From positions 1 to 28,361 of the IMG/VR virus record IMGVR_UViG_3300028027_000181: a stretch of 28,361 nt of DNA, one strand, 5' to 3'. The notes beneath the pieces are model-generated. The model was not told the origin of the DNA and ran no database searches. It saw only the letters and a program-made list of their open reading frames with translations. The translations under genes and the position numbers were made by a program. The DNA comes from a virus. Positions within the stretch are counted from its first letter, which is position 1; each line of letters starts with the position of its first letter. Of this stretch, positions 5,540 through 11,842 are shown piece after piece.

Positions 5540-6772
5540 TTAGCCCTCGACAACTCTGGATAAGTGACCCTCAAACCTGAGTCCTACTTCTCCAAGTCCA
5601 CCCTGTCGGTTCTTTGCAACCTTCATAATCATCCAAGACTTCTGCCACTCAAACTGGTCCTCGGCGATTGACTCGCGGTGCAACAGGATTACAGCATCTG
5701 CATCCTGCTCGATTCCACCTGAGTCTCTTAGGTCAGCAAGGTCTGGTTTAGAATCTTTGCGTTGCTCTGGGCCTCGGTTCAACTGAGCCAAGGCAATAAG
5801 AGGCACATCTAAGTCTCTAGCGAGGTTCTTGAGCCCGATGGAGATGTCGGTAATCATCTCGTATCGCTTTCGGCCCTTTTCTGTGTCCTGAATCAAGCCA
5901 AGGTAGTCAACAACTATTGCTCTAAGTTTGCCGTTGCCCTTGACGCTGTTTGCTAGGGCTCTAATCTGCATCAGATTCTGGCCTGACTTGTCATGGATGG
6001 CAAGCTGGTGTTTAGTCAGTTCCTCTCTTGCCTTTGCAATCTTGGTCCAGTCAATGTCTTTGAGTGTTCCCTTTTCAATGTTGCCGATGTAAACCTCAGC
6101 TTCCATGCTGATGATTCTGTTGTAGAGCTCTGCCTTGCCCATCTCTAGTGAGTGAAAGCTCACCGGTCCTGTCTTGGAAAGCTCCCAGGCAATCTGCAAG
6201 CCAACAATCGTTTTACCGATGCCAGGTCGGGCACCAATGATGTAAAGGGCACCTGGTCGGAATCCTGCAAGAATTTCATTTAGAGATGGCCAGGGGCTCA
6301 GTGGGTAATCTTTTGGCTTGTCAATCTCATCCAGGTAAGGGATAAGTTCCTGGCTAACATAGCTTGGCTTAGTTGCCTGGTTGCGGTCAATTAGGTTGTC
6401 AATCTCTTGCTTGGCTAGATTCATTGCAGCCGGCAAGTCATCGCTCTGAGCCTTTAGGTTAATCATTGTGCCGGCCTGTGCAAGCTTTCGCCTGGTTGAT
6501 TCCTCAACAACCTTTGTGGCGTAGTAGCCGACACTGACAGCAGTTGGAGTAGCTGTCATACAGTCATGTAGGAAGCTTGCGAATCGAGGCAACTTTGCAG
6601 ACAGAGTGACAACATCTAATGGTTGTCTATCTCGCTTGAGTTCGAGCATGGCCTCGTAGATTTTGGCATGGTTTAGGTCGTAAAAGTCAGCCGGTAAGAG
6701 AGTCAGGTCATCAAGTGCTTTGCCGTTGGTAAGCAGCACTGAGCCAATCACTGACATTTCAAAGTGGCTCAC
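5540..6772 (-). CDS. dnaB: Replicative DNA helicase, DnaB family
   Basis: A 410-residue hexameric helicase that would unwind phage DNA at the fork. The N-terminal helical domain (1-130) is followed by the RecA-like core: Walker A GARPGIGKT at 180-188, HSLEM near 207-211, Walker B IVVDY at 286-290, LIALAQLNRG at 325-334, and DLRDSGGIEQDADAVI at 347-362. Start GTG 6772 overlaps the stop of the initiator gene as GTGA, so initiator and helicase are translationally coupled, like lambda O/P or P22 18/12. Length is slightly short of bacterial DnaB (about 450-470), with a reduced N-terminal domain. Confidence 0.95.
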   Translation of the reverse strand: MSHFEMSVIGSVLLTNGKALDDLTLLPADFYDLNHAKIYEAMLELKRDRQPLDVVTLSAKLPRFASFLHDCMTATPTAVSVGYYATKVVEESTRRKLAQAGTMINLKAQSDDLPAAMNLAKQEIDNLIDRNQATKPSYVSQELIPYLDEIDKPKDYPLSPWPSLNEILAGFRPGALYIIGARPGIGKTIVGLQIAWELSKTGPVSFHSLEMGKAELYNRIISMEAEVYIGNIEKGTLKDIDWTKIAKAREELTKHQLAIHDKSGQNLMQIRALANSVKGNGKLRAIVVDYLGLIQDTEKGRKRYEMITDISIGLKNLARDLDVPLIALAQLNRGPEQRKDSKPDLADLRDSGGIEQDADAVILLHRESIAEDQFEWQKSWMIMKVAKNRQGGLGEVGLRFEGHLSRVVEG

Positions 6773-7431
6773 TTGATTCTCCCAAAGATAGGTTTGCTCG
6801 GTGGTTTAGGTTTGTTGCTTTCGACTGACTCGTAAAGTCCCTTGTTGAGCCAAGAGGCTGGGTAGGGGATATAAGTCATCTCAGGTAGCTTGCTTTCCGA
6901 GTAAGCCTTGGTGAGGCCAATCAACTCATCAGCGGTTTTTGTTTTGAGTGCTTTGTTCCAAGCTTTTAGGGCATCAGCTTTAGCTATCTTTTTTGGATAC
7001 AAATTCCAAAATGTTTCAAACTCATCATTGAGGGTTTTCTTTGATGTTTCTTTGATGGTTCTAATGATGTTTTGCGTGCCAACAGGTGTCACCCCTGATT
7101 TACCTGAGCTGTCACCCCTGCTTACCCAGTCTGTCACCCCTGGTGCTGAATCTGTCACCCCTGAGCTAATCGTTATCCAATAGAGGTTGGTCTTGTATTG
7201 GTGATTTGTCGGTGCACTTTGTAGCTCAACTTTTAGCTCACCCAGCTCCATGAGTTCTTGAATGTCTCGCTTTACAGACCTCTCTGAGGCGTTTGCGTAT
7301 CTTGCCAGAGTTGAAATTGAGGGCCACGCACCCTGGTCACCTAGATGGTTTGCAATACCAAGCAAGACAAGCTTGGCTCTACCGGTTGCTCGTGATTTAT
7401 TTAGAACTAGTGAAACTGCTTCAATGCTCAC
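6769..7431 (-). CDS. Helix-turn-helix replication initiator (lambda O-like organisation)
   Basis: A 220-residue protein starting at GTG 7431 (GTGA overlap with the upstream gene). Residues 1-75 form a winged helix-turn-helix (AKLVLLGIANHL, then PSISTLARYANASERSVKRD). Residues about 90-125 are a low-complexity linker with GVTD/GVTP units encoded by the iteron-like repeats. Residues 140-205 (FWNLYPKKIAKADALKAWNK and YIPYPASWLNKGLYE) are a module common to phage replication-organiser proteins. It probably binds the repeats in its own gene and loads the coupled helicase. The domain layout (DNA-binding N-terminus, linker over the origin, helicase-contact C-terminus) parallels lambda O; direct homology to O is not claimed. 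Confidence 0.85.
   Translation of the reverse strand: MSIEAVSLVLNKSRATGRAKLVLLGIANHLGDQGAWPSISTLARYANASERSVKRDIQELMELGELKVELQSAPTNHQYKTNLYWITISSGVTDSAPGVTDWVSRGDSSGKSGVTPVGTQNIIRTIKETSKKTLNDEFETFWNLYPKKIAKADALKAWNKALKTKTADELIGLTKAYSESKLPEMTYIPYPASWLNKGLYESVESNKPKPPSKPIFGRIK
7087..7163 (-). repeat. Four iteron-like direct repeats inside the initiator gene; candidate replication origin
   Basis: The 11-mer TGTCACCCCTG (plus strand) occurs exactly at 7087-7097, 7110-7120, 7132-7142 and 7153-7163, with start spacings of 23, 22 and 21 nt, about two helical turns. Because 22 and 23 are not multiples of three, one copy is read in a different codon phase (as SRGDS rather than GVT). The DNA sequence, not the peptide, is therefore what is conserved. 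An AT-rich stretch follows at about 6985-7075, downstream in the gene, the same side as in the lambda origin. A near match (TGTCACGCCCT) occurs at 7691-7701. Confidence 0.72.
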
Positions 7432-7625
7432 TTTGCGGCTGCTCTCTCGGCCATCAGCATCATTACTGTTGGGCTGACCTCACGCCTATCATAAGCGTTT
7501 TTGATGAGCATTACCCACTGGCCATCATCAAGGCCCATAGCCTTGTAATCCATCTCGGCCATAAAGATGTTGCCGCCGTAGTATTCAAGAATCTCGGCAA
7601 GTGTTTTATTGTCCCAGTTAAGCAA
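7428..7625 (-). CDS. Small hypothetical protein (65 aa) upstream of the initiator
   Basis: Start placed at TTG 7625 because AGGAAGG, the best ribosome binding site in the area, lies about 7 nt upstream; an in-frame ATG at 7655 would add ten residues but lacks such a site. The product (NWDNKTLAEILEYYGGN, then MDYKAMGLDDGQWVMLIKNA, ending MLMAERAAAK) is helical and acidic in the first half. No family is recognised. It ends in a GTGA overlap with the replication initiator, so it is the first gene of a replication operon starting after the 7626-7760 gap. Confidence 0.7.
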   Translation of the reverse strand: MLNWDNKTLAEILEYYGGNIFMAEMDYKAMGLDDGQWVMLIKNAYDRREVSPTVMMLMAERAAAK

Positions 7626-7760
7626 AATGTGCCTTCCTATAAAAGGTTGGCACACTAGAATTGTAGCGATGCCAACAGGTGATTTGTTGGTGTCACGCCC
7701 TCTAGGAGTTTAGGCTTCTAGGGGGCACTTTTTATTTAGTTATGTTTTTACCTTAGCACT
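7626..7760. other. Non-coding gap between the HNH gene and the replication operon
   Basis: This 135-nt stretch holds no credible gene. On the minus strand it must supply the 5' leader of the replication operon; TACAAT at 7659-7664 is a possible -10 without a convincing -35. On the plus strand it has a small hairpin (CCAACA 7672-7677 with TGTTGG 7685-7690) and then a terminator-type hairpin. The sequence from 7729 to 7760 is AT-rich and otherwise featureless. Confidence 0.5.
7697..7733 (+). terminator. Plus-strand intrinsic terminator-type hairpin
   Basis: GCCCTCTAG (7697-7705) pairs with CTAGGGGGC (7718-7726) with one G-U pair, extendable inward by GAG/CTT, and is followed by ACTTTTTATTT. 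On the minus strand the same stem has a mismatch and no T-run, so the element points to the plus strand even though all neighbouring genes are on the minus strand. It would end a short antisense transcript. Confidence 0.55.
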
Positions 7761-8099
7761 TTAAAAGTATTCAATGTCATGCTGTACGCTGCGTGTGTTG
7801 AAATCATTGTCAAGTAGAAACCAGCCATTGCCCATGTAAACAGGTGTGGACTCAGGCTCTTGCCAGCGTTCCAGCTTCCAGCCAAACTTACGCCCTAGCT
7901 CGGCAAACTTGCTGTTTGACTCAAGTAAACCATTAGCCTCTGAGCAAAGCACAATGATGTTGCTTGCTCTGTCCAGGTCTTTACTGCCACCCATGCCACG
8001 ATTCTTGCGGTGCTGTGGGATAAGTGTGTCATCTGTTGTGCCACAGTGTGAGCAACAAACATCCCTTGCCAGGAACTTGTCAAAAGTCTTTTTATTCAT
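7761..8099 (-). CDS. HNH endonuclease-like protein
   Basis: A 112-residue protein from ATG 8099 (a second ATG one codon upstream, 8102, is possible; GGGG lies 5 nt ahead of 8099). Motifs: CCSHC at 15-19 forming a zinc knuckle, then LIPQHRKNRGMGGSKDLD with H30, then ASNIIVLC with N47 and C52. These match the first His, the Asn and the second zinc knuckle of HNH nucleases, although the usual final histidine is replaced in SEANGLL, so catalysis is uncertain. HNH proteins in phages nick DNA in packaging, recombination or homing. Its early-region position favours a recombination, repair or homing role. It overlaps the upstream small gene by 8 nt. Confidence 0.7.
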   Translation of the reverse strand: MNKKTFDKFLARDVCCSHCGTTDDTLIPQHRKNRGMGGSKDLDRASNIIVLCSEANGLLESNSKFAELGRKFGWKLERWQEPESTPVYMGNGWFLLDNDFNTRSVQHDIEYF

Positions 8100-8313
8100 C
8101 ATCACCCCAAGGGTCATACTCTTTTGCAGGAATGTCTAGGCCTGTGCCTTTGTAATCTGCACTGAATCCAATGGTGCTTGTAGTTTCTATGTCACGCAAG
8201 TCTGGTGCAGCTTCCTGGCAGGTGTGATTTCTACGCCAATCCCGAATCAGCTTTATAGGCTCAGGCTCATCTGTTTTGAACTTGGCTCCACATGAGCAGG
8301 TCTCGGCAATCAC
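8092..8313 (-). CDS. Small cysteine-containing hypothetical protein (73 aa)
   Basis: Start GTG 8313, 16 nt after the upstream stop, with only a weak GG-rich site. TCSCGAKF (residues 5-12) and WRRNHTC (26-32) place three cysteines and a histidine in zinc-finger-like spacing. The C-terminal half is acidic and ends YDPWGDDE. Short zinc-knuckle proteins of this style are frequent in actinophage early operons. Function unknown; possible nucleic-acid binding. It overlaps the HNH gene by 8 nt. Confidence 0.65.
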   Translation of the reverse strand: MIAETCSCGAKFKTDEPEPIKLIRDWRRNHTCQEAAPDLRDIETTSTIGFSADYKGTGLDIPAKEYDPWGDDE

Positions 8314-8329
8314 CCAAGTAGGCTACCAG

Positions 8330-8668
8330 CTAGGCGTGTTTCCACTGTATTTCGACATTTTTGCTGATTACAGCCATGATTGTGGCTTGGTCTGACAGGG
8401 TTTTTAGCTTGGTTCGGACCCTGTTGTATTCAGCTTTGGCTAGGTCAGCCTTTAGCTTTTCCTCTACTGCTTGCAATTTAGCGACAGCTTGGCGGTCTGC
8501 CACAGTCCCAGCGTTGTTGATAAAGGCTAGAGATACTGCCTTGTCATAAGCAGCCTCAGCATCTGCCATCTTGCACTCAGCGTCATAGAGAGCGTTAGCC
8601 CCCTTGTCCATCTCGCTTGTCAGGCGTTGTAGTTCCTGAACTATGTGGCCCGGTGTAATAATCTCCAT
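8330..8668 (-). CDS. Coiled-coil early protein (112 aa), actinophage-type
   Basis: ATG 8668 begins MEIITPGHIVQELQRL. Residues 15-95 form one long predicted coiled coil rich in Ala, Lys, Glu and Asp (CKMADAEAAYDKAVSLAF; AVAKLQAVEEKLKADLAKAE), with a hinge at NNAGTVADRQ. Proteins with this pattern, two long helices with a T/S-V-x-x-R-x-A hinge, recur next to recombination genes in actinobacteriophages. No enzymatic motif. It lies downstream of the exonuclease/annealase pair in the same operon and could assist DNA metabolism (inference). Confidence 0.78.
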   Translation of the reverse strand: MEIITPGHIVQELQRLTSEMDKGANALYDAECKMADAEAAYDKAVSLAFINNAGTVADRQAVAKLQAVEEKLKADLAKAEYNRVRTKLKTLSDQATIMAVISKNVEIQWKHA

Positions 8669-8810
8669 CTCTTAGCCTTTTCGCTTTCTCTCTTTGTAAT
8701 CGCCATAGGTCGGTGAGTATGTCGTACTCGCCTCGGTCATACTGCTCATGCAAACACTCTTGCACTTCAAGGATGGAACTAAGCAGAATCCTTTGTGCCT
8801 GATAATCCAT
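8595..8810 (-). CDS. Small hypothetical protein overlapping both neighbours (71 aa)
   Basis: ATG 8810 begins MDYQAQRILLSSILEVQECL. The first 50 residues look like a genuine helical protein (EQYDRGEYDILTDLWRLQRE). The last 25, DGDYYTGPHSSGTTTPDK onward, overlap the start of the 112-residue gene by 74 nt and look like shadow coding. It also overlaps the annealase end by 32 nt. No clear ribosome binding site is visible. It is probably real because the stretch 8669-8778 would otherwise be empty. Confidence 0.5.
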   Translation of the reverse strand: MDYQAQRILLSSILEVQECLHEQYDRGEYDILTDLWRLQREKAKRLRDGDYYTGPHSSGTTTPDKRDGQGG

Positions 8811-9303
8811 TTGCGATTGCCTTTATCTTGTCTAGCGTTGCTGAATCAGCCCCACCAGTCTTGGCCTCGCTGTATAGCAAGCGTAAACCATCAAGGTCAT
8901 TGCCTAATTCTGCAGACATCGCAAGCCAGTCTTTAGCAGTTGCAGAGCTCTTGACTTGTCGGTTGCGTACTTCCTCAGATGAGGCAATTCCCTTTTTGGT
9001 GTCAACAGCTAGTGCAGCAACCATCGCTCTACCCCAAGCAGCAGTCTCGGCATTTTGCACCTCACTGTCACGAGTAAAGTTTGTCGGTCCTGGGATAGGT
9101 TCCCAAGCTGTGCCGATGCCTGGTCGCTCATCATCGGGTGTGCGGTAAGCAGCTGCTGTGTAAACAATCCAGCTCTTGTTGTTGACCACTACAAACTCAT
9201 ACTTGACTTGTTGCAGTGAGCCTTGTGGAAACTTCTCGCGGAACTCTACTATGCGTGTTGCAACATCTATGTAATCTAGTGGACCTCTGTAGCTTGCTGC
9301 CAT
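8779..9303 (-). CDS. ERF/Rad52-like single-strand annealing protein (candidate)
   Basis: Start taken as ATG 9303 (MAASYRGPLDYIDVATRI), with AAGGGAAAG upstream; this gives 174 residues. The pattern YIDVATRIVEFREKFPQGS, KYEFVVVNNKSWIVYTAAAY, GTAWEP and finally EVQNAETAAWGRAMVAAL matches the ERF/Rad52-like recombinase core, in which a strand-rich middle is closed by the E-x2-ET-A-x-GRA-hx-AL helix. It would anneal complementary single strands at resected ends. It sits directly after the YqaJ exonuclease and one small gene, the usual exonuclease-annealase pairing (lambda Exo/Bet). Family membership rests on the motif pattern and context. Confidence 0.68.
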   Translation of the reverse strand: MAASYRGPLDYIDVATRIVEFREKFPQGSLQQVKYEFVVVNNKSWIVYTAAAYRTPDDERPGIGTAWEPIPGPTNFTRDSEVQNAETAAWGRAMVAALAVDTKKGIASSEEVRNRQVKSSATAKDWLAMSAELGNDLDGLRLLYSEAKTGGADSATLDKIKAIANGLSGTKDSA

Positions 9304-9455
9304 TCGATTTCTTTCCCTTCTGTAATGTCTTGACAACCAAGCTCAATCATGTCTTTGATTAGCCCCATGCTCATGCCCTCGTAGCCGTCAGCTTGCATAG
9401 TCTTAAACAAGTGAATTAGCTCTTTTGTTGAGTAAAGCGGTTCTTTGCCCTTCAT
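9276..9455 (-). CDS. Small hypothetical protein (59 aa) between exonuclease and annealase
   Basis: ATG 9453-9455 overlaps the exonuclease stop as TAATG and the frame ends at TAG 9276-9278. The sequence starts MKGKEPLYSTKELIHLFKTM and continues with a Met-rich helix (GYEGMSMGLIKDMIELG) and one cysteine. It overlaps the start of the annealase by 28 nt. No family is known to me. Tight coupling on both sides indicates co-expression with the recombination pair, where it could modulate one of them. Confidence 0.68.
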   Translation of the reverse strand: MKGKEPLYSTKELIHLFKTMQADGYEGMSMGLIKDMIELGCQDITEGKEIEWQQATEVH

Positions 9456-10345
9456 TATTTTCCCTTCTCGTGATGCAGGTAAGGTGCCCCACCTGCTCTT
9501 GACCTGAGACTAACCATGTGGTCCCCATAAATCAAGCCTCTTTTGTTTCCTGCCATTGCTTTGATAACCCTAGCCTTTAGGTCGGTCATTAGCTTGTTAG
9601 CCTTCTCCGCGTCATTTACAGCGTTGAAATAATGCACCCCAAGCTCATCTAGGTCGGCCTCGCCATCCTGAATGTCAGGGCTAAGTGCTCTGATTGTTTC
9701 CAGGGTTGAGTTAGAGCCATCCCAGTCCGGCATCTTTAGGTCTAGGCAAGCTTGTCGGAATCTTAGAGCTGCATCCCAAAGTGTGTTGGCCTCAAACTCA
9801 TCCCACTCAATGTCAAACTCCATAAAGCTTGAGCCAGCAAGTGCAACAACTTTTGCTTGTCTGATTCCAAAGACTTTCATGTACCAGAGAACTTGTGCTC
9901 GGTAAGACTGAGGCACAGCACTCCAGTAATCTCTGCTGAACTTGACCTCGATAATTCCCCAGTTGCCGTCAGCATCTTTGTAAAGTCCGTCAAGGTTTGC
10001 TCTGGCCCAAGGGTAAGTTTTGTTTGCCCAGGTTCCTGTTTCAAAAATCTCTAACTCAGGGTGCTCATCTGCAAACAATTCCAAGATGGGTGCCTCAAGT
10101 TTTGTGCCAAGCTTCATGCTCATGTTTGGCTCGACTGCATCTGGAATCTGTCCAGTCTTTTTTGCCCACTTAGTTATTGCTGATTCCCAAGTGCTTAGTC
10201 CGGCGATGGCGGCGATGTCTGAGCCACCTACTGCACCTGGCTCGTTGCGTAGCTCATGCCACTCATCTGAACCGTTGGCAAAGTTGCCAAGCAAGATTGC
10301 GTCATGCAACTCATTTATGTCGGTTGGTAGTTTGGATACTGGCAA
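9455..10345 (-). CDS. YqaJ-family phage recombination exonuclease
   Basis: A 296-residue exonuclease of the PD-(D/E)xK superfamily, which resects double-stranded ends to leave 3' tails for the annealase. Motifs: NFANGSDEWHELRNEPGAVG then GGSDIAAIAGLS (40-51), LGTKLEAPILELF near 79-91, the catalytic D119 in ANLDGLY, and E133-V-K135 in GIIEVKFSRDYW. A helix YRAQVLWYMKVFG follows, as in lambda Exo relatives. Start is TTG 10345 after AGAGGGA. It is the first gene of the early minus-strand operon, just downstream of a promoter and a 5' hairpin. Confidence 0.9.
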   Translation of the reverse strand: MPVSKLPTDINELHDAILLGNFANGSDEWHELRNEPGAVGGSDIAAIAGLSTWESAITKWAKKTGQIPDAVEPNMSMKLGTKLEAPILELFADEHPELEIFETGTWANKTYPWARANLDGLYKDADGNWGIIEVKFSRDYWSAVPQSYRAQVLWYMKVFGIRQAKVVALAGSSFMEFDIEWDEFEANTLWDAALRFRQACLDLKMPDWDGSNSTLETIRALSPDIQDGEADLDELGVHYFNAVNDAEKANKLMTDLKARVIKAMAGNKRGLIYGDHMVSLRSRAGGAPYLHHEKGK

Positions 10346-10367
10346 GGTTCCCTCTCTTTCCTTGTCG

Positions 10368-10402
10368 GCAAGCCCACGCTAACTCTCTCGGCGTGGGTTT
10401 GC
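10368..10402 (-). promoter_or_regulatory. 5' leader hairpin of the early operon
   Basis: Read on the minus strand, GCAAACCCACGC pairs with GCGTGGGCTTGC across an 11-nt loop, a 12-bp stem with one imperfect pair. It begins about 5 nt after the inferred transcription start and ends about 22 nt before the TTG start of the exonuclease. There is no T-run on either strand, so it is more likely an mRNA-stabilising or protein-binding leader than a terminator. Confidence 0.55.
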
Positions 10403-10413
10403 TATTTCTGTTG

Positions 10414-10441
10414 ACATTACTCTAATCTGACCCTATGACAA
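10414..10441 (-). promoter_or_regulatory. Early minus-strand promoter (candidate)
   Basis: TTGTCA (10436-10441) and TAATGT (10414-10419), both read on the minus strand, are separated by 16 nt, a good match to sigma-70-type -35/-10 spacing. It would start transcription near 10407, ahead of the exonuclease gene. The -35 lies inside the first codons of the divergent whiB-like gene. Confidence 0.55.
10423..10428 (+). promoter_or_regulatory. -10 element of a leaderless whiB-like promoter (candidate)
   Basis: TAATCT fits the actinobacterial TANNNT -10 and ends 6 nt before the ATG at 10435, which puts transcription start at or next to the A of the start codon. No ribosome binding site precedes the ATG. 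TTGACA at 10411-10416 is too close to serve as its -35; it is 17 nt from TATGAC at 10434-10439, which would put the start inside the gene. Confidence 0.5.
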
Positions 10442-10701
10442 GACAGCTCGAAAGAAAATACATTGAACTGCAACACGCCATAACTGAAAATGGGGGTGTT
10501 CAATGTAGCCAGTTGCCTGAGTGCTTTTTCCCAGAGGATGAGCCAGATGTGTACCTGCGTAAAAAGCTGATTGCGGTAGCCAAGGAAGTCTGCAACGACT
10601 GCCCCGTCAGGCTAAGGTGCTTTGACTATGCCCTATCAGCAGGGATGGTAGGCATTTGGGGTGGCACTACTGCCGAGGAACGCTCGAAGCTGAGGTCTTA
10701 G
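10435..10701 (+). CDS. WhiB-family iron-sulfur transcription regulator
   Basis: An 88-residue protein and the only plus-strand gene in the window. C24, C53, C56 and C62 form the WhiB [4Fe-4S] ligand set (C, then CNDCPVRLRC, i.e. C-x2-C-x5-C), followed by GIWGG at 73-77 and the basic TTAEERSK tail that contacts DNA. C30 (PECFFPED) is an extra cysteine one residue before the FFPE motif. WhiB proteins bind the primary sigma factor and steer host promoters; phage versions such as TM4 WhiBTM4 interfere with host WhiB2. The family occurs only in Actinobacteria and their phages, which fixes the host group. Transcription is probably leaderless, divergent from the early operon. It converges with the 80-residue gene, overlapping 4 nt. 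Confidence 0.93.
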   Translation: MTRQLERKYIELQHAITENGGVQCSQLPECFFPEDEPDVYLRKKLIAVAKEVCNDCPVRLRCFDYALSAGMVGIWGGTTAEERSKLRS

Positions 10702-10940
10702 GGCTTTTTATTAGTCTTGTCGGCAATCTTGCCAAAAGACTTGTTGATTTCATCAGCGTCAATCTCGCCATCGGCAAGGTATGAGCGAGACAATTCCTGA
10801 GCCACATCTATGATGCCAGCGAAAGCTGCCATTGCAACTGCCTGAATAACCTCAAGCCCAATGACTGCTCCACCGACAAATATACCGGTGACCTTGAGAA
10901 TGATTACTGCCAGGGTGCGTCTTGCGATGTCTAACCACAT
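10698..10940 (-). CDS. Small membrane protein with EF-hand-like C-terminus (80 aa)
   Basis: ATG 10940, with AAAGGA upstream, 3 nt after the preceding stop. Hydrophobic segments TLAVIILKVTGIFVGGAVIG and EVIQAVAMAAFAGIIDVAQE suggest one or two membrane helices. The tail YLADGEIDADEINKSFGKI has the acidic spacing of a degenerate EF-hand loop ending in a Lys-rich stretch. Two coupled small membrane genes near the endolysin suggest a holin or holin partner, but no family signature proves it. A related layout, membrane helix plus DG-x-I-x-x-DEI motif, is common in actinophage lysis regions (recollection, not a search). Confidence 0.7.
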   Translation of the reverse strand: MWLDIARRTLAVIILKVTGIFVGGAVIGLEVIQAVAMAAFAGIIDVAQELSRSYLADGEIDADEINKSFGKIADKTNKKP

Positions 10941-10943
10941 AGG

Positions 10944-11102
10944 TCAGTCCTTTCGTAGGGGGTAAGTTGCTGCCCAAAGTGCGATGGTGATGAGGATTGC
11001 CCAACCTGCAAAGTCTTTAGCGGTGCCCTCTAGTACGACCCAAGCGATGCTCAGGCCGACAATGGTCCAAGCCTGGTCTAGTTGGTCTTTGAGAAATTTC
11101 AA
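10944..11102 (-). CDS. Small holin-like membrane protein (52 aa), TTG start
   Basis: TTG 11100-11102 overlaps the previous stop as TTGA and has GTAGGAAACC just upstream; the stop is TGA 10944-10946. The sequence starts MKFLKDQLDQAWTIVGLSIA and continues with WVVLEGTAKDFAGWAILITI then ALWAATYPLRKD: two hydrophobic helices joined by a short polar turn with a basic C-terminus, the class II holin layout. Together with the adjacent 80-residue membrane protein it forms a plausible holin pair downstream of the peptidase. Function is inferred from topology and position. Confidence 0.68.
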   Translation of the reverse strand: MKFLKDQLDQAWTIVGLSIAWVVLEGTAKDFAGWAILITIALWAATYPLRKD

Positions 11103-11764
11103 GGTTTCCTACCTGCTAATGCAACTTGGGTGACGATTACAGACGCAACAATTACTTGCTGTGCCTGTTCTCGTACTTCTGGACTGAGGTCCGACCCGAT
11201 TGAGCGTAGGTTATTTACAAGTTTACCGACAGCTTCTAACGCTAGTTCCATGCTCACTGTTTCCTCTGGCAAAACAGGCTCAGGGCTAGACTCACTTGGA
11301 ATTTGAGGCTCTGTAGGGCTCGTAGGAGGCTCAGTAGGCTCTGGGCTAGGTGTTATGACCTCTGGGGCCTTTGTCGGCTCTACAGGCCTTACAGGGCTTT
11401 CTGGAGTAGGTTCTGGTGTAGGAGTTGGTTCTGGGGTAGGCTCAGGGGTTGGCTCTGGGGCTATGGGAGCCACCGGAACCACTGGCTCAGGCTCTCTGAC
11501 AACTTCCTCAGTGCGAGCCACATCCTCTGTGCGTTCAACTGTTTCGGTGCGTTCAACATCATCTGACCTTACTGTCGTTTCAGTTTCTTGTACAGTTTCA
11601 GGGCTAGGAGTGGGACTGACAGGACTAGGACCAATGTAGCCAGGATGGAAAAGCAAAGCAGAATCCAGCTCAGAGCCGTCACTAGATACAACACCAACAA
11701 AAATGGTGAGCTGGCCAGCCCAGCCACCCTCGCAAAAGTGTTGGGCAATGTTGCCTTTATCCAT
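11099..11764 (-). CDS. Proline-rich protein, annotatable part of a longer interrupted secreted protein
   Basis: From the first in-frame ATG (11764) it encodes 221 residues: a Gly/Ser-rich N-terminal part with HFCEGGWAGQ, then from about residue 45 a long Pro/Glu/Thr linker (repeats of EPTP, and VERTE/VARTE units), then a helical C-terminal domain (SMELALEAVGKLVNNL to VALAGRKP). The same frame stays open upstream to a TGA at 11843-11845 and encodes TITCADSTGNQQSYATGWNN, which looks like the start of the mature domain. Beyond the TGA lies a signal peptide. The protein is probably meant to be secreted or wall-spanning. It is coupled by TTGA to the holin-like gene. Confidence 0.65.
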   Translation of the reverse strand: MDKGNIAQHFCEGGWAGQLTIFVGVVSSDGSELDSALLFHPGYIGPSPVSPTPSPETVQETETTVRSDDVERTETVERTEDVARTEEVVREPEPVVPVAPIAPEPTPEPTPEPTPTPEPTPESPVRPVEPTKAPEVITPSPEPTEPPTSPTEPQIPSESSPEPVLPEETVSMELALEAVGKLVNNLRSIGSDLSPEVREQAQQVIVASVIVTQVALAGRKP

Positions 11765-11842
11765 GAAGTAGTTGTTTTCATTGTTCCATCCTGTCGCATA
11801 GCTTTGTTGATTGCCAGTTGAGTCGGCACAGGTAATTGTGGC

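Noticed and set aside
5266-5574. A 102-residue minus-strand frame overlapping the zinc-ribbon gene
   Set aside because: It lacks any motif, whereas the alternative frame has ordered cysteine and histidine knuckles and fits the space between helicase and SSB-like genes.
7087-7163. Possible CRISPR-like array
   Set aside because: The repeats are only 11 bp, spaced 10-12 bp apart, lie within a coding gene and have no cas genes nearby; iterons explain them better.
10368-10402. Hairpin between exonuclease and whiB as a terminator
   Set aside because: No T-run follows it on either strand and both adjacent genes diverge from it, so termination makes little sense here.
11303-11639. Plus-strand Gly/Val/Ser-rich frames opposite the proline-rich linker
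   Set aside because: They are antisense shadows of the Pro/Glu/Thr repeats, with no ribosome binding sites or domain content.
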